64,000 nt of DNA from DASRHD01 sp035485575 (GTDB lineage Bacteria; Verrucomicrobiota; Verrucomicrobiia; Opitutales; Opitutaceae). Positions 37,300-45,293 of this stretch are shown here, in pieces. The stretch is taken from contig DATHNW010000026.1 of NCBI GenBank assembly GCA_035485575.1, forward strand, positions 62,001-126,000, written 5' to 3'. The notes beneath the pieces are model-generated. The model had not been told where the DNA came from. It did no database searches and was given only the letters and a program-made list of their open reading frames with translations. How positions within the stretch are numbered: the stretch's first letter is position 1; each line of letters opens with the position of its first letter. A program made the translations under genes and the position numbers.

Positions 37300-38073
37300 C
37301 TATATTTCCACCACGGTGATTTCCGGCGGGCAGTTGAAGCGCGCCGGCACCTTGTACGTGCCCACCCCGACATTGACGTACAGCGGGCCGGCGGGCGTGC
37401 CGAAAAGCCCCATGTCATAACGGCCGACAAACCGCGGCAGGGCGACGGGCCCGTACAGCGGAAGGCGCACCTGCCCGCCGTGCGAATGGCCTGCAAACAC
37501 CGCGGCAAAGGTTTTTCCCTCCGTCTCGTTGGCCGTGATGGGATAATGGGTCAGCAGCAAGCGCGGCAAATCACCCGGCGGCCGGATGAAACCCACATTA
37601 CGCTCGGCCGAGCCGCAGAGCTCGAGCTTGTCTCCTGCCGGGCGGGCCATCTGGTTGACGAGCCAGGCGCCGCCGGTGGCGGCAAACACCTTTCGATTGA
37701 GCGCGAAGGAGGAGCGGGTCGCGTAGTCGTGGTTCCCCGGCACGCCGAAAACGGGACGGTTGATTTTTGCGATGAACTCCAGCGCGGCGTCCTGGAAAAT
37801 TCGCTGATCGATCAGGTCGCCGAGAAAACAAACGAACTCCGGCTGCAGGCCGTTGATCGTGCGGACGACCTCTTCGGCGTAATCCGCATCCCCGCGGTAA
37901 TGAAAATCGCTCCAGACGACGAAGCGCGTGCGCGGCTGATCCGCCAGCCGCAGGTGACTGACACGGAGGCGGTGCGGTTCGAAAACGAAAGCCTCCCCCA
38001 GGCCGGCGCCCAGCACCGCCGCAGCCGCCACGCCGAGAAACCGGCGCCGGGTGAATTTCCGCTTTGTTTCCAT
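37300..38073 (-). CDS. Tat-exported metallophosphoesterase (YkuE/YaeI-like)
   Basis: 257 residues with a twin-arginine signal (FTRRRFLGVAAAAVLGAG). The calcineurin-like site is complete: WSDFHYRGD, FLGDLID, GVPGNHDY, LLTHYP and AGHSHGGQ. Relatives hydrolyse UDP-diacylglucosamine-like or lipid-linked phosphates at the membrane. I start at ATG 38073; the longer frame upstream runs through a terminator and another gene. Confidence 0.88.
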   Translation of the reverse strand: METKRKFTRRRFLGVAAAAVLGAGLGEAFVFEPHRLRVSHLRLADQPRTRFVVWSDFHYRGDADYAEEVVRTINGLQPEFVCFLGDLIDQRIFQDAALEFIAKINRPVFGVPGNHDYATRSSFALNRKVFAATGGAWLVNQMARPAGDKLELCGSAERNVGFIRPPGDLPRLLLTHYPITANETEGKTFAAVFAGHSHGGQVRLPLYGPVALPRFVGRYDMGLFGTPAGPLYVNVGVGTYKVPARFNCPPEITVVEI

Positions 38074-38159
38074 GTTCCGCACTGCTACTGCCGCACCAGA
38101 CGGCTCCCTTTGGCAAGGCCTGTCGCCATTTCCCGGGGAAAGTTCCTCCCTGCGCGCAC

Positions 38160-38190
38160 AAAAAAGCCCTGCACGCGTGCGGGGCTTTTG
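38160..38190 (-). terminator. Terminator hairpin, possibly bidirectional
   Basis: AAAAGCCC (38162-38169) pairs with GGGCTTTT (38182-38189), with further GCAC/GTGC pairing above. On the minus strand it is followed by six T, 15 bases after the PAP2 stop. Confidence 0.85.
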
Positions 38191-38204
38191 ATCCCGCAAG
38201 GACT

Positions 38205-38957
38205 TCAAACTCGAGGAGAGGCAGCCCGCGCGGGAGCGGCGCCGACCAGCCGCAGGTGCAGAGTCGCCACGCCCGCCCCGAGCACGGCTCCGGCCAGGGC
38301 GTCGAGCGCGACATGCTGGCGGATGGCCAGCGTGGAGTAGACGATGCCAAGGCACCACAGAACATTCAGCCCGCGGATGATGCCACCCGCCCCCACTTCG
38401 CGCAGCAGCCGGTCCAGCCAGAGGGCGGTGAAGACCGCGAAGGCCACATGCAGGGAAGGCAAGGCGTTGCCCGAGGCATCGACTTCCTGAAGAAACGACA
38501 GCGACGGATGCCGCGCCCAATCAATTCCGGACTTCGGCACCGCCGTCGGCCACAGGAAAAAAACGCCAAAGCCGATCAAACTGAGCCCAACCACCGCGAT
38601 GCCGTAGGATCCGAGTTCACGGCTGTTTTTCAACAGCGCGGGCGCGAGCAGGACATAAACCCATAACGACACATAAAGCGGGAATGCCTCCGGACGAAAA
38701 GTGACCAGCCGGTCAAGAACCGTGAACGGGACGATCGTGATCGGAAAAAACCGATGATTGAGCAGCCAGAAGTAAACGGTGAAAAATGCCGCCATGCCCA
38801 GCATTGAACCCAGCATTTTGGCCACCCATAGGATGCGCAGCCGCAAGACCGCCTGGCCGAGCCAGCTGACAGTCGGTCGGCGCGAATTCGGAAAGTCCAT
38901 GGGCGGCTCCCAGTAGGCAGAGCCAAGCACCGCACCGCAAGCGCGCAGGGGATTCAT
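38205..38957 (-). CDS. PAP2 superfamily membrane phosphatase/transferase
   Basis: 250 residues with about six membrane segments. The phosphatase motif appears as SGNALPSLHVAFAVF (the C2 block with PSxH) and LAIRQHVALDALAGAVLG (the C3 block with the second histidine and Asp). This is the C-terminal PAP2_3 type linked to inositol- or lipid-phosphate transfer. The ATG at 38957 has GGAGGG about eight bases upstream, one of the few clear ribosome binding sites here. Confidence 0.85.
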   Translation of the reverse strand: MNPLRACGAVLGSAYWEPPMDFPNSRRPTVSWLGQAVLRLRILWVAKMLGSMLGMAAFFTVYFWLLNHRFFPITIVPFTVLDRLVTFRPEAFPLYVSLWVYVLLAPALLKNSRELGSYGIAVVGLSLIGFGVFFLWPTAVPKSGIDWARHPSLSFLQEVDASGNALPSLHVAFAVFTALWLDRLLREVGAGGIIRGLNVLWCLGIVYSTLAIRQHVALDALAGAVLGAGVATLHLRLVGAAPARAASPRV

Positions 38958-38988
38958 GACCACCCCCTCCAAAAAATATTGGACGGTT

Positions 38989-40392
38989 TTATTTGCGCCG
39001 CCTGGCAACTGCAGAATTTTTCCCGCCGGCCGGCCGGCGGATAATTTTGGCCGGATTCGAGCCCGCAACCACCAATTTCCCAGTCTGCAAATTCACCGAC
39101 ACTGTGTCCAAATCCGCCACGGCTCCGTTGTCCGCCGGAGAACGGAATGTGGCGGTCAGCGTCTTCGCATCGCAGGTGATCAGAAGATAGCCAAATTTCA
39201 CAATCGGATCTATCTCCAGCGTGTAATCGGCCACGGTGATCGGAGCCGGCTTTAGCTTCGACTGCGGCGGGGTCGCCGAAAAACCCCCGCTCCCGGCGAC
39301 GATATACGGGATTTCCTGGCCGGTCTGCTGCAACCGCCTGGTGAACCGCTGATAGAGATGGGCATGACCGGAAAGGACCATGTCCGGCCAGATGCCGGCG
39401 GCCTGGCAGACTTGGCTGATGTCGCTTTCCACGCCGCCAGAACCGCCATGCTGACTGTCCACCGACAAGGGCGGATGGTGCACGGCGATGATCACGGCCC
39501 GCCGGCCCGCCTGACGCTGTGGCTGCAACCGCTGCAACTCGCTTTTAAGAAAGTCCAGTTGCACGTCGCTGATCGGAAAATTTCCTTTCTGCGAGGAGAT
39601 TACGCCGGGGCCGTCGAGCACATTGCTGTAGAGGCCGATGATTGAAACGAAAGGCGCATCCAGGGTGAAATAGACACCCGGCTGGGTCATCATGCTGCGA
39701 ACCAGGCCGCCGGCATCCGGCGAAGCCCCGGGCGCCGCCGCACAGAAATTGGTCAAAAAGGGCTGGAGCGAGGGCACCTGCGGCGCACTTGAGTCCGGCC
39801 CGAAAACCATGCCGTCGTGATTTCCCGGAATCGCGAAAATGGGCCGGTCATACGCTCGATACGGCTCATAAAACTGATCATAGTAATATTGGCTTTCGCC
39901 AAAATTATACACGATATCGCCGAGGTGAAAAAAGAAGGCGGGGACATCCGCACCACCAGCCGCGATGTCGGCTGCCATCGCGTCGGCGACCCTGGCCTGA
40001 TTGGCCAGCGCCTGCCGGACGGTTTGGTTGAGATTGACCTTGGCTGCGCCGGTGTCGCCGACGGCGTGAAATACAATGCGCCCCGCTTGCTGGATCGCGG
40101 CGGCCATTCCCGGGCCGACAAAGTCGTCCAATTGCATTTGCAGCGGGACACCAGCCCGCGGAGGCGGGATGGGCTGCACCTGCATTTGATGCAGCAGATA
40201 ATAAGGCGAACTGTAGTACGACGCACTGGTGTTATCGACCCGAAAGGACATCTCGTCGCTTCCCGGCTGGGGATCGGCAAACAACCGTCCGTCCGGACCA
40301 ATCAGTTTTTGATCGGGAGCCATGGCCTGTCTTTTTGATTTCGAATGCCGGTCCAAGGTCATCGCGGAGCAGAACGTCCCCTTGCTTGGCAT
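38989..40392 (-). CDS. Purple-acid-phosphatase-like metallophosphoesterase
   Basis: 467 residues. The dinuclear-metal motifs are AFFFHLGDIVYNFG, FAIPGNHDGM, IAVHHPP and LSGHAHLYQR. No signal peptide is visible; the C-terminal tail is basic (RRPAGGKNSAVARRRK). The ATG at 40392 has AAGGTGA five bases upstream; a later ATG at 40323 (MAPDQKL) is an alternative. It is divergent from padR and shares a promoter region with two strong palindromes. Confidence 0.85.
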   Translation of the reverse strand: MPSKGTFCSAMTLDRHSKSKRQAMAPDQKLIGPDGRLFADPQPGSDEMSFRVDNTSASYYSSPYYLLHQMQVQPIPPPRAGVPLQMQLDDFVGPGMAAAIQQAGRIVFHAVGDTGAAKVNLNQTVRQALANQARVADAMAADIAAGGADVPAFFFHLGDIVYNFGESQYYYDQFYEPYRAYDRPIFAIPGNHDGMVFGPDSSAPQVPSLQPFLTNFCAAAPGASPDAGGLVRSMMTQPGVYFTLDAPFVSIIGLYSNVLDGPGVISSQKGNFPISDVQLDFLKSELQRLQPQRQAGRRAVIIAVHHPPLSVDSQHGGSGGVESDISQVCQAAGIWPDMVLSGHAHLYQRFTRRLQQTGQEIPYIVAGSGGFSATPPQSKLKPAPITVADYTLEIDPIVKFGYLLITCDAKTLTATFRSPADNGAVADLDTVSVNLQTGKLVVAGSNPAKIIRRPAGGKNSAVARRRK

Positions 40393-40431
40393 CAATTCAC
40401 CTTTTCGGCCATCCCTGCAGGGTTAATTTTG

Positions 40432-40449
40432 GATGACAAAATTGTCATC
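40432..40449. promoter_or_regulatory. 18-bp perfect palindrome, probable operator
   Basis: GATGACAA-AA-TTGTCATC is a perfect 8-bp inverted repeat with a 2-base centre, midway between the divergent metallophosphoesterase and padR starts. Its size and symmetry fit a dimeric helix-turn-helix regulator; which one is not known. Confidence 0.5.
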
Positions 40450-40502
40450 GAACTCCCCCGGCCTGCTGCCGGTATTTTCCGTTTCACGCTTGACGACGGC
40501 CT

Positions 40503-40536
40503 TTTTTATAACCACTACCTTTTTATAACAAGGTAG
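40503..40536 (+). promoter_or_regulatory. padR promoter with inverted repeat (PadR-type operator)
   Basis: TTTTTATAAC occurs twice (40503-40512 and 40520-40529), each containing a -10-like TATAAC. The second copy sits inside the inverted repeat CTACCTT-N8-AAGGTAG (40515-40521 and 40530-40536). An 8-base spacer between arms matches the architecture of PadR operators, so autorepression of padR-pspC is likely. The arms end 16 bases before the start codon. Confidence 0.55.
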
Positions 40537-40552
40537 CTTGTATAGGCCCTCA

Positions 40553-40888
40553 ATGAGCATCAACGAAAAGTTCTCCCCTATCCGCAAAGGACTCCTTGAG
40601 TTTCTCGTGCTCAAGATCATCGCCGCAGACAAGGTGTATGTGGCGGACATCCTGAAGCAGCTGAGCGGAACGGAATTCGCCACGCAGGAGGGCACGCTCT
40701 ACCCGCTCCTGAGCAAGATGCGGCGCGAGCAGCTCGTGGATTACGAGTGGAAGGAATCCGACGCGGGCCCGCCGCGGAAATATTACGAGCTCACCGCCAA
40801 GGGCCGGGAACAGCTCCGGGAGACGGCCGATTACTGGCAGAAAATCAGCGGAATCGTGAAGAGCCTGGGCCAGAAGCCGGGGCCGTAA
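40553..40888 (+). CDS. PadR family transcriptional regulator
   Basis: 111 residues: the winged helix includes GLLEFLVLKIIAADKVYVADIL, EFATQEGTLYPLLSKMRREQLVDYEW and GPPRKYYELTAKGREQL, all diagnostic of PadR; the C-terminal helix for dimerisation is short (PadR-s2 type). The ATG at 40553 is preferred to a TTG at 40538. It lies 20 bases before the PspC gene; the pair PadR-PspC-like is common in bacteria and the regulator probably controls both. Confidence 0.92.
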   Translation: MSINEKFSPIRKGLLEFLVLKIIAADKVYVADILKQLSGTEFATQEGTLYPLLSKMRREQLVDYEWKESDAGPPRKYYELTAKGREQLRETADYWQKISGIVKSLGQKPGP

Positions 40889-40908
40889 CCCTTCAGAAAA
40901 TCACCACC

Positions 40909-42120
40909 ATGAACAAAGTCATTACGATCAATCTCAACGGCAACGCCTACCAGCTCGAGGAAAACGGCTATGAATCCCTCCGCGCTTATCTGGACACCGC
41001 GGCCCGCCGGCTCGAAGGCAATCCCGACAAGGGCGAGATCATTGCCGACATCGAACAGGCCATCGCCGACAAATTCCGGGCCGGGCTCGGCTCGTACAAA
41101 ACCGTGGTGGTGACGGCCGAGGTGGAGCGGGTCATCGCCGAGATGGGCCCGGTCGAGGACGCCTCCATCGACGACCAGCCCGTTGGCTCCGGTCCGCGTG
41201 CCGCCGGCGCCGCGGACAGACACGACGGCCCGAAAACGGCGGGTGAATCCGCCGCTTCCGCCAAACGCCTGTACAAGATCGACGACGGCGCGATGCTCGG
41301 CGGCGTCTGCACCGGCCTCGCCGCCTATCTCAACCTCGACGTCACGATCGTCCGCATCCTTTTCGTCATCCTGACCGTCGTGAGCTACGGCGCCGGCATT
41401 CTCTTGTATCTTCTGATGTGGTTGCTGGTGCCCGCGGCCCAGACCTCGGCCGAAAAGGCCGCTGCGTACGGCGGCATTCCCGCCAGCGCGCAGGAATTCA
41501 TCCGCCGCGCCAAGCAAGGCTATTACGAGGGAATGAAGACATTCCACGACAAGCGGGCCCACCGCCAGTGGAAGCGAAAATTCAAACAGGAAATGCGCGG
41601 ATGGAAACGGGATTTCCACCGGCAAATGCACGAGCACTCGAGCCAGTGGAAGCAGAACTGGCAGCAGCCCTGGGAACCCTGCCCGCGGCGCGTGGGCGTC
41701 CCGGGCCTCATCGCCATTTTTCTCCTGTCACTGCTCAAGGCGGTGATCGCACTGGTGGCGTTGTTCGCGGCCTTCTCGCTCCTCATCACGGGCGCCATCT
41801 TCGGCCTGCTTCTGCCCGTCGGTATCCCCGTCTGGATCGGGCTGATTTTTCTCCTCATCGCCTACAATATCGTGGTCTCGCCGCTCAAGGCCCTGCGGCG
41901 CGCCTGCTGGTACGGCCATGGCCATCTCACGCCGTTCGCCGGCCTGTGGGATTCACTGGCCTGGCTGGCGGTGCTCGCCCTTCTCTTCTGGCTGGTCGAC
42001 CGCTACGTGCCCCACGCGCACGAAGTTCTCCAGAATCTTCCGGCCGCGATTCACCACGTCGTGGACTCCATGCGCGATTGGTGGACGAGCCGGCCGCCTC
42101 AATCTCACCCGCCAGTTTGA
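40909..42120 (+). CDS. PspC domain membrane protein
   Basis: 403 residues. Residues 1-85 are a conserved cytoplasmic domain (MNKVITINLNGNAYQLEENGYESLRAYLDTA...ADIEQAIADKF), followed by a linker and the PspC domain (about 119-180; RLYKIDDGAMLGGVCTGLAAYLNLDVTIVRILFV). A highly charged helix with many Trp, Lys and Gln (about 205-255) precedes three or four more membrane segments. PspC-like proteins respond to membrane stress. Start ATG 40909; an upstream frame extension overlaps padR. Confidence 0.9.
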   Translation: MNKVITINLNGNAYQLEENGYESLRAYLDTAARRLEGNPDKGEIIADIEQAIADKFRAGLGSYKTVVVTAEVERVIAEMGPVEDASIDDQPVGSGPRAAGAADRHDGPKTAGESAASAKRLYKIDDGAMLGGVCTGLAAYLNLDVTIVRILFVILTVVSYGAGILLYLLMWLLVPAAQTSAEKAAAYGGIPASAQEFIRRAKQGYYEGMKTFHDKRAHRQWKRKFKQEMRGWKRDFHRQMHEHSSQWKQNWQQPWEPCPRRVGVPGLIAIFLLSLLKAVIALVALFAAFSLLITGAIFGLLLPVGIPVWIGLIFLLIAYNIVVSPLKALRRACWYGHGHLTPFAGLWDSLAWLAVLALLFWLVDRYVPHAHEVLQNLPAAIHHVVDSMRDWWTSRPPQSHPPV

Positions 42121-42307
42121 TTTTTTCCGGCTGAATTATGGCGTTTGCGTTACGTTTCGGTGACATCAGCCCTTCTGGACGGCCTTGATGCTTAAGTTTC
42201 TGTCCATCGCCCCGTTTTTGCTTCAATGATGAACCTCCGGGCATCCTTTAAGCTGTCACCAGATTAACGCACAACAGTCACAATTCACCGAAAAAAATCC
42301 ACTCGCC

Positions 42308-43033
42308 ATGAATTCTCTCGGCTCACGTTTCACTCTTCTCGCGCTCGGCCTCGCGGCCGTCGCTCTGCCTGCTCGCGCCCAACTCTTCAACGCCGCCGAT
42401 CAGGCCGAGATCACCTCGGTGATCGACCGCGGCCCGCTCACCTTCACCAGCGTCTTCACCAAGGTCGCCGGCGATGGCCAGAACGCCACCAACTTCAATC
42501 TCGCGGCGGACGGCAAAGGCCCCTCCCTCGCCGTACTCGACGTCACGCCGTTCGACACCAGCGATGGTTTGTTCGATTTGCCGGACCAGGTCATCGGCGG
42601 CGGCACTCCCCTCGCCTTCGATTCGTCGAACAGCTGGCACCTGGCTTTCGGCCTCGATCAAAGCGCCTTCCTCTTCAATTTCACAGACGGCGCGATCCAG
42701 CGCGAAAACACGACCGGAGCCGCCGGCGCGTTCCAGACTTACAACAGCTTTGTTCTCGGGCCGGTTTTCGGCCTGGGCGATCTCGTCACCGGGTTCGACC
42801 TGGAGCATGGCACCGCGCTGCACGCCTCCTACGGCGGGACTTCCGCCCTGACCCCGAACATCCTCGGCACCCAATCGATCGAGGGCTTCCGGATCAATCG
42901 CCTTGAAGTTTACAGCGTCGCCCTCGCCGCCATTCCCGAGCCGGCCACCTACGGCCTCATCGTCGCCGCCAGCCTGGCCTTCGTGGTCCTGTTGCGTCGG
43001 AAACAGCGGACGGTCACCGCACTGACAGCTTAA
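42308..43033 (+). CDS. PEP-CTERM sorting domain protein
   Basis: 241 residues: signal peptide (1-24, ALPARA), a mature beta-rich domain of unknown function, and the C-terminal sorting signal IPEPATYGLIVAASLAFVVLLRRK (PEP motif, membrane helix, arginines). PEP-CTERM proteins are processed by exosortase and placed on the surface or in the matrix. No exosortase gene is present in the window. No ribosome binding site precedes the ATG. A strong terminator follows. Confidence 0.88.
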   Translation: MNSLGSRFTLLALGLAAVALPARAQLFNAADQAEITSVIDRGPLTFTSVFTKVAGDGQNATNFNLAADGKGPSLAVLDVTPFDTSDGLFDLPDQVIGGGTPLAFDSSNSWHLAFGLDQSAFLFNFTDGAIQRENTTGAAGAFQTYNSFVLGPVFGLGDLVTGFDLEHGTALHASYGGTSALTPNILGTQSIEGFRINRLEVYSVALAAIPEPATYGLIVAASLAFVVLLRRKQRTVTALTA

Positions 43034-43059
43034 AGCTGGCCTGCAGAGGGTTGGATTTC

Positions 43060-43092
43060 CGCGGCGCGAATTTCGCGCCGCGTTTTATTTTT
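43060..43092 (+). terminator. Rho-independent terminator
   Basis: CGCGGCGCGA (43060-43069) pairs with TCGCGCCGCG (43073-43082) across three bases, followed by TTTTATTTTT. It ends the PEP-CTERM gene transcript, 27 bases after the stop. Confidence 0.93.
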
Positions 43093-43095
43093 CGG

Positions 43096-43857
43096 CTACA
43101 GCCCGAGCAGGCTGCCGTTGCGCTTGAGCCAGCGCTCCGCCTCGCGCCACCACGGACACACCTCCGCCACCCGCGCCCAGAAGCGGTCGCTGTGGTTCAT
43201 CTCATAACGCAGGTGGACCAGCTCGTGGTAAATCACGTAGTCGCGCACGCTGTCGGGCGTCTGCACCAGCCGCCAGTTGAGCGAGATCGTCCCGCTGGCG
43301 GAGCATGAGCCCCAGCGCGAACGCTGGTCGCGCACCGTCACATGCCGCACCTCCACCCCGCCCAGTGCCGCCAGCTCCCACGTGCGCGCAGGCAGCTCGA
43401 TCCTGGCCCGCCGCGCGAAATGGGACTCCAGCACCGGTCGGAGATCGCCGTCAAACCCTGGCACGCGAAACACGTCGGCCCCCAGGCTCACCTGCGGACG
43501 TCCGCCCTCCGCAGCCACGCGAATTTCCGCCAGCTCGCCGCGCCAGAGCACGCGCGTGCCGGCCGTCCACACACCCGCGCTGCGCGGCCGGCGGGCCTGG
43601 CGTTCGCGCGCACGCACGAGCCAGTCGCGATGCTGCTCGACAAAACGCAGCGCCTCGCGCTCCGAACCGCGCACCGGGATGGTCGCCACCGCCGTGCCGT
43701 CGCGCCGCAGCGTGAGCCGGTAATTGCGCGCCCGCGGGCTGCGCTGAAAAACGATACCCTCGGGCGTGCGACGAAGTTCCTCCGGCGGCGGTGGCTGGAC
43801 CATGCCTGGCACGGGGGAAAACAGCGCCAGTAAATCCTGTTGAAGTTCCGCGCTCAT
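43096..43857 (-). CDS. YgjP-like (DUF45) metallopeptidase-type protein
   Basis: 253 residues. The zinc site is H211-E212-xx-H215 with H222 (YHELVHLRYEMNHSDRFW), preceded by the family mark RSRWGSCS (179-186). YgjP-type proteins are WLM/SprT-related and presumed peptidases; E. coli YgjP has been linked to salt tolerance. The N-terminal RxRRYRLTLRRDG-like stretch is also typical. Convergent with the PEP-CTERM gene. Confidence 0.9.
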   Translation of the reverse strand: MSAELQQDLLALFSPVPGMVQPPPPEELRRTPEGIVFQRSPRARNYRLTLRRDGTAVATIPVRGSEREALRFVEQHRDWLVRARERQARRPRSAGVWTAGTRVLWRGELAEIRVAAEGGRPQVSLGADVFRVPGFDGDLRPVLESHFARRARIELPARTWELAALGGVEVRHVTVRDQRSRWGSCSASGTISLNWRLVQTPDSVRDYVIYHELVHLRYEMNHSDRFWARVAEVCPWWREAERWLKRNGSLLGL

Positions 43858-43873
43858 CGTTCGGCCGCCAGAT

Positions 43874-44070
43874 TATGATTTCATTGCAAAGGAGGAAGCC
43901 ACGAACCCAGAGGACAGAAATCAGAGGCCGGAGTCCAGAGTCGAAAATCCAGAACGAAATGTCTTCGCCCCCTCCATGAGAATCCAATTCCGACCCCGTT
44001 TTAATTAAGAAGCCCGGAACCTGGAAAAAGCCCGCGAGGCTTCTCTGCGCGAAAACAAAGGCTGCAGGAA
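43874..44070. repeat. Composite intergenic repeats (copy B)
   Basis: Contains CCGGAGTCCAGAGTCGAAA (43928-43946), found again exactly at 44723-44741, and TTTTAATTAAGAAGCC (43999-44014), found again at 44784 and 45927. The two copies bracket the lipoprotein gene at 44131-44697. No coding sequence is supported in 43858-44130. Confidence 0.7.
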
Positions 44071-44130
44071 TTGACTTCACCCTCCACTCGCCTTCGCAAG
44101 ACCCCCTCAAAGTCGCTGGCGAACCGAGTC

Positions 44131-44697
44131 CTATGGCTGCGTTGCCGGCGAGCCCACCGCTGGCGCGGCCGCGGGCGCCGGATTCGGCTCCTCCCGGAAT
44201 ACGGGAATGCGCGGAGAGGGCTGGTCATACTGGCCGGGAAAGCTTCGCTTCAACTCCTTCAGCAGCGCGCTTTTTGCCTGTTTGAAGCTCGGCGTCTCCG
44301 GGCCATAGCCACCGATCAGGTCCACGATCACGTCATCGCCGACCACCCTCGCGCCCAGATCGACCTTGGACTGCGCAACCTTGGGCTGCGAATAAAGCAC
44401 CAGCGTATTCTGAACCTGGGAAATATGCGTCACCTCCTCCAACGCCGCCTGCGACGCCACATTGGCCAGCGCGTCCATCAGCTTCGTTCTTTCCTCCTGG
44501 ATGGTGGCGATCGAAAAAATGCGATACTGCGCCACCATCATCTTGAGATCCTTGGCCCCTTCGCTTCCGTCCGGGGAATCATCGGTGATGCAGCCGGCAG
44601 TGAAGAGCGCAAAAAAAATCGAAGAGAGTGCCAGCGCCGCGATGACTGCCGGCCTGGCGCTGAAGCGTCCGGCGACTGTTTTGAATGAGAAAGCCAT
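44131..44697 (-). CDS. Putative lipoprotein
   Basis: 188 residues: a signal segment (AVIAALALSSIFFALFTAGC) ends in a lipobox with the cysteine near residue 36. The mature part has a helical region rich in Glu, Ala and Lys and a C-terminal Pro/Ala tail. No family recognised. The ATG at 44697 is preferred to a TTG at 44712. Both sides carry matching repeats, so gene plus flanks may have moved or been duplicated as a unit. Confidence 0.65.
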   Translation of the reverse strand: MAFSFKTVAGRFSARPAVIAALALSSIFFALFTAGCITDDSPDGSEGAKDLKMMVAQYRIFSIATIQEERTKLMDALANVASQAALEEVTHISQVQNTLVLYSQPKVAQSKVDLGARVVGDDVIVDLIGGYGPETPSFKQAKSALLKELKRSFPGQYDQPSPRIPVFREEPNPAPAAAPAVGSPATQP

Positions 44698-44870
44698 GAA
44701 ACCAGAGGACAACAGTCAACGACCGGAGTCCAGAGTCGAAAGTTCCAAGCGAGCCACTCCACCAGAATCCCTGATCTGCTCTCTTTTAATTAAGAAGCCA
44801 CGAACCCATGAAAAATCGCAGGGTTTCTTCTGCTCTCCCTGCCTCTGTGAGAAAAACAGGGCAAGACGAT
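44698..44870. repeat. Composite intergenic repeats (copy C)
   Basis: Second copy of the 19-bp CCGGAGTCCAGAGTCGAAA (44723-44741) and of TTTTAATTAAGAAGCC (44784-44799), in the same orientation and order as copy B. Confidence 0.7.
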
Positions 44871-44987
44871 GGGGATGCCGCGGAGGTTATCGGCAGACGT
44901 AGGGTTACACGGTATAGGCAAGGCCCGGCGGGTGGTGCATTATGTCCGAGAAACGCAACGTCAGCCCAACTCCAGAGGACTAATCAC

Positions 44988-45107
44988 ATGGCAAAGAAAA
45001 GCAGAGGCGGTCGGATGACTGCCGCCAAAAAACGCGCCGCCAAATCAGCCGGAGGCAAAGGCCTGGTCAAAAACCGCCCCGCCGGCCGCAGGATTATGAA
45101 AACCTGA
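44988..45107 (+). CDS. Tiny lysine/arginine-rich protein 1 (39 residues)
   Basis: A 39-codon gene: the product starts MAKKSRGGRMTAAKKRAAKS and ends RPAGRRIMKT, with about 15 Lys or Arg and only two acidic-free segments; no hydrophobic core. AGAGGA lies 12 bases upstream and a strong terminator follows 26 bases after the stop, which together support a real gene. Likely disordered and nucleic-acid-binding. An upstream in-frame start at 44808 is within repeat DNA and not favoured. Confidence 0.7.
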   Translation: MAKKSRGGRMTAAKKRAAKSAGGKGLVKNRPAGRRIMKT

Positions 45108-45133
45108 TCGCGTTCAGCCGCGACTCGCATTGC

Positions 45134-45165
45134 AGGGCCATCTTTCGATGGCCCTTTTTATTTTT
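45134..45165 (+). terminator. Rho-independent terminator
   Basis: AGGGCCATC (45134-45142) pairs with GATGGCCCT (45147-45155) over TTTC, followed by TTTTATTTTT. It terminates the tiny basic protein gene. Confidence 0.93.
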
Positions 45166-45293
45166 AAATAAGGAAGCCCTGAAGCCAGGAAAATTCACCG
45201 GATTGTTTCCCTGCGCTCGTCGCCCCTTCCGCGGTGAAAAAGCCCGGCATTCGGCGTTGAATTAATCCCGCGAATCGCGAATCATCCACAGCC

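Noticed and set aside
44808..45107. Longer 99-codon version of tiny basic protein 1
   Set aside because: The added 60 codons lie in repeat DNA; the ATG at 44988 has its own ribosome binding site.
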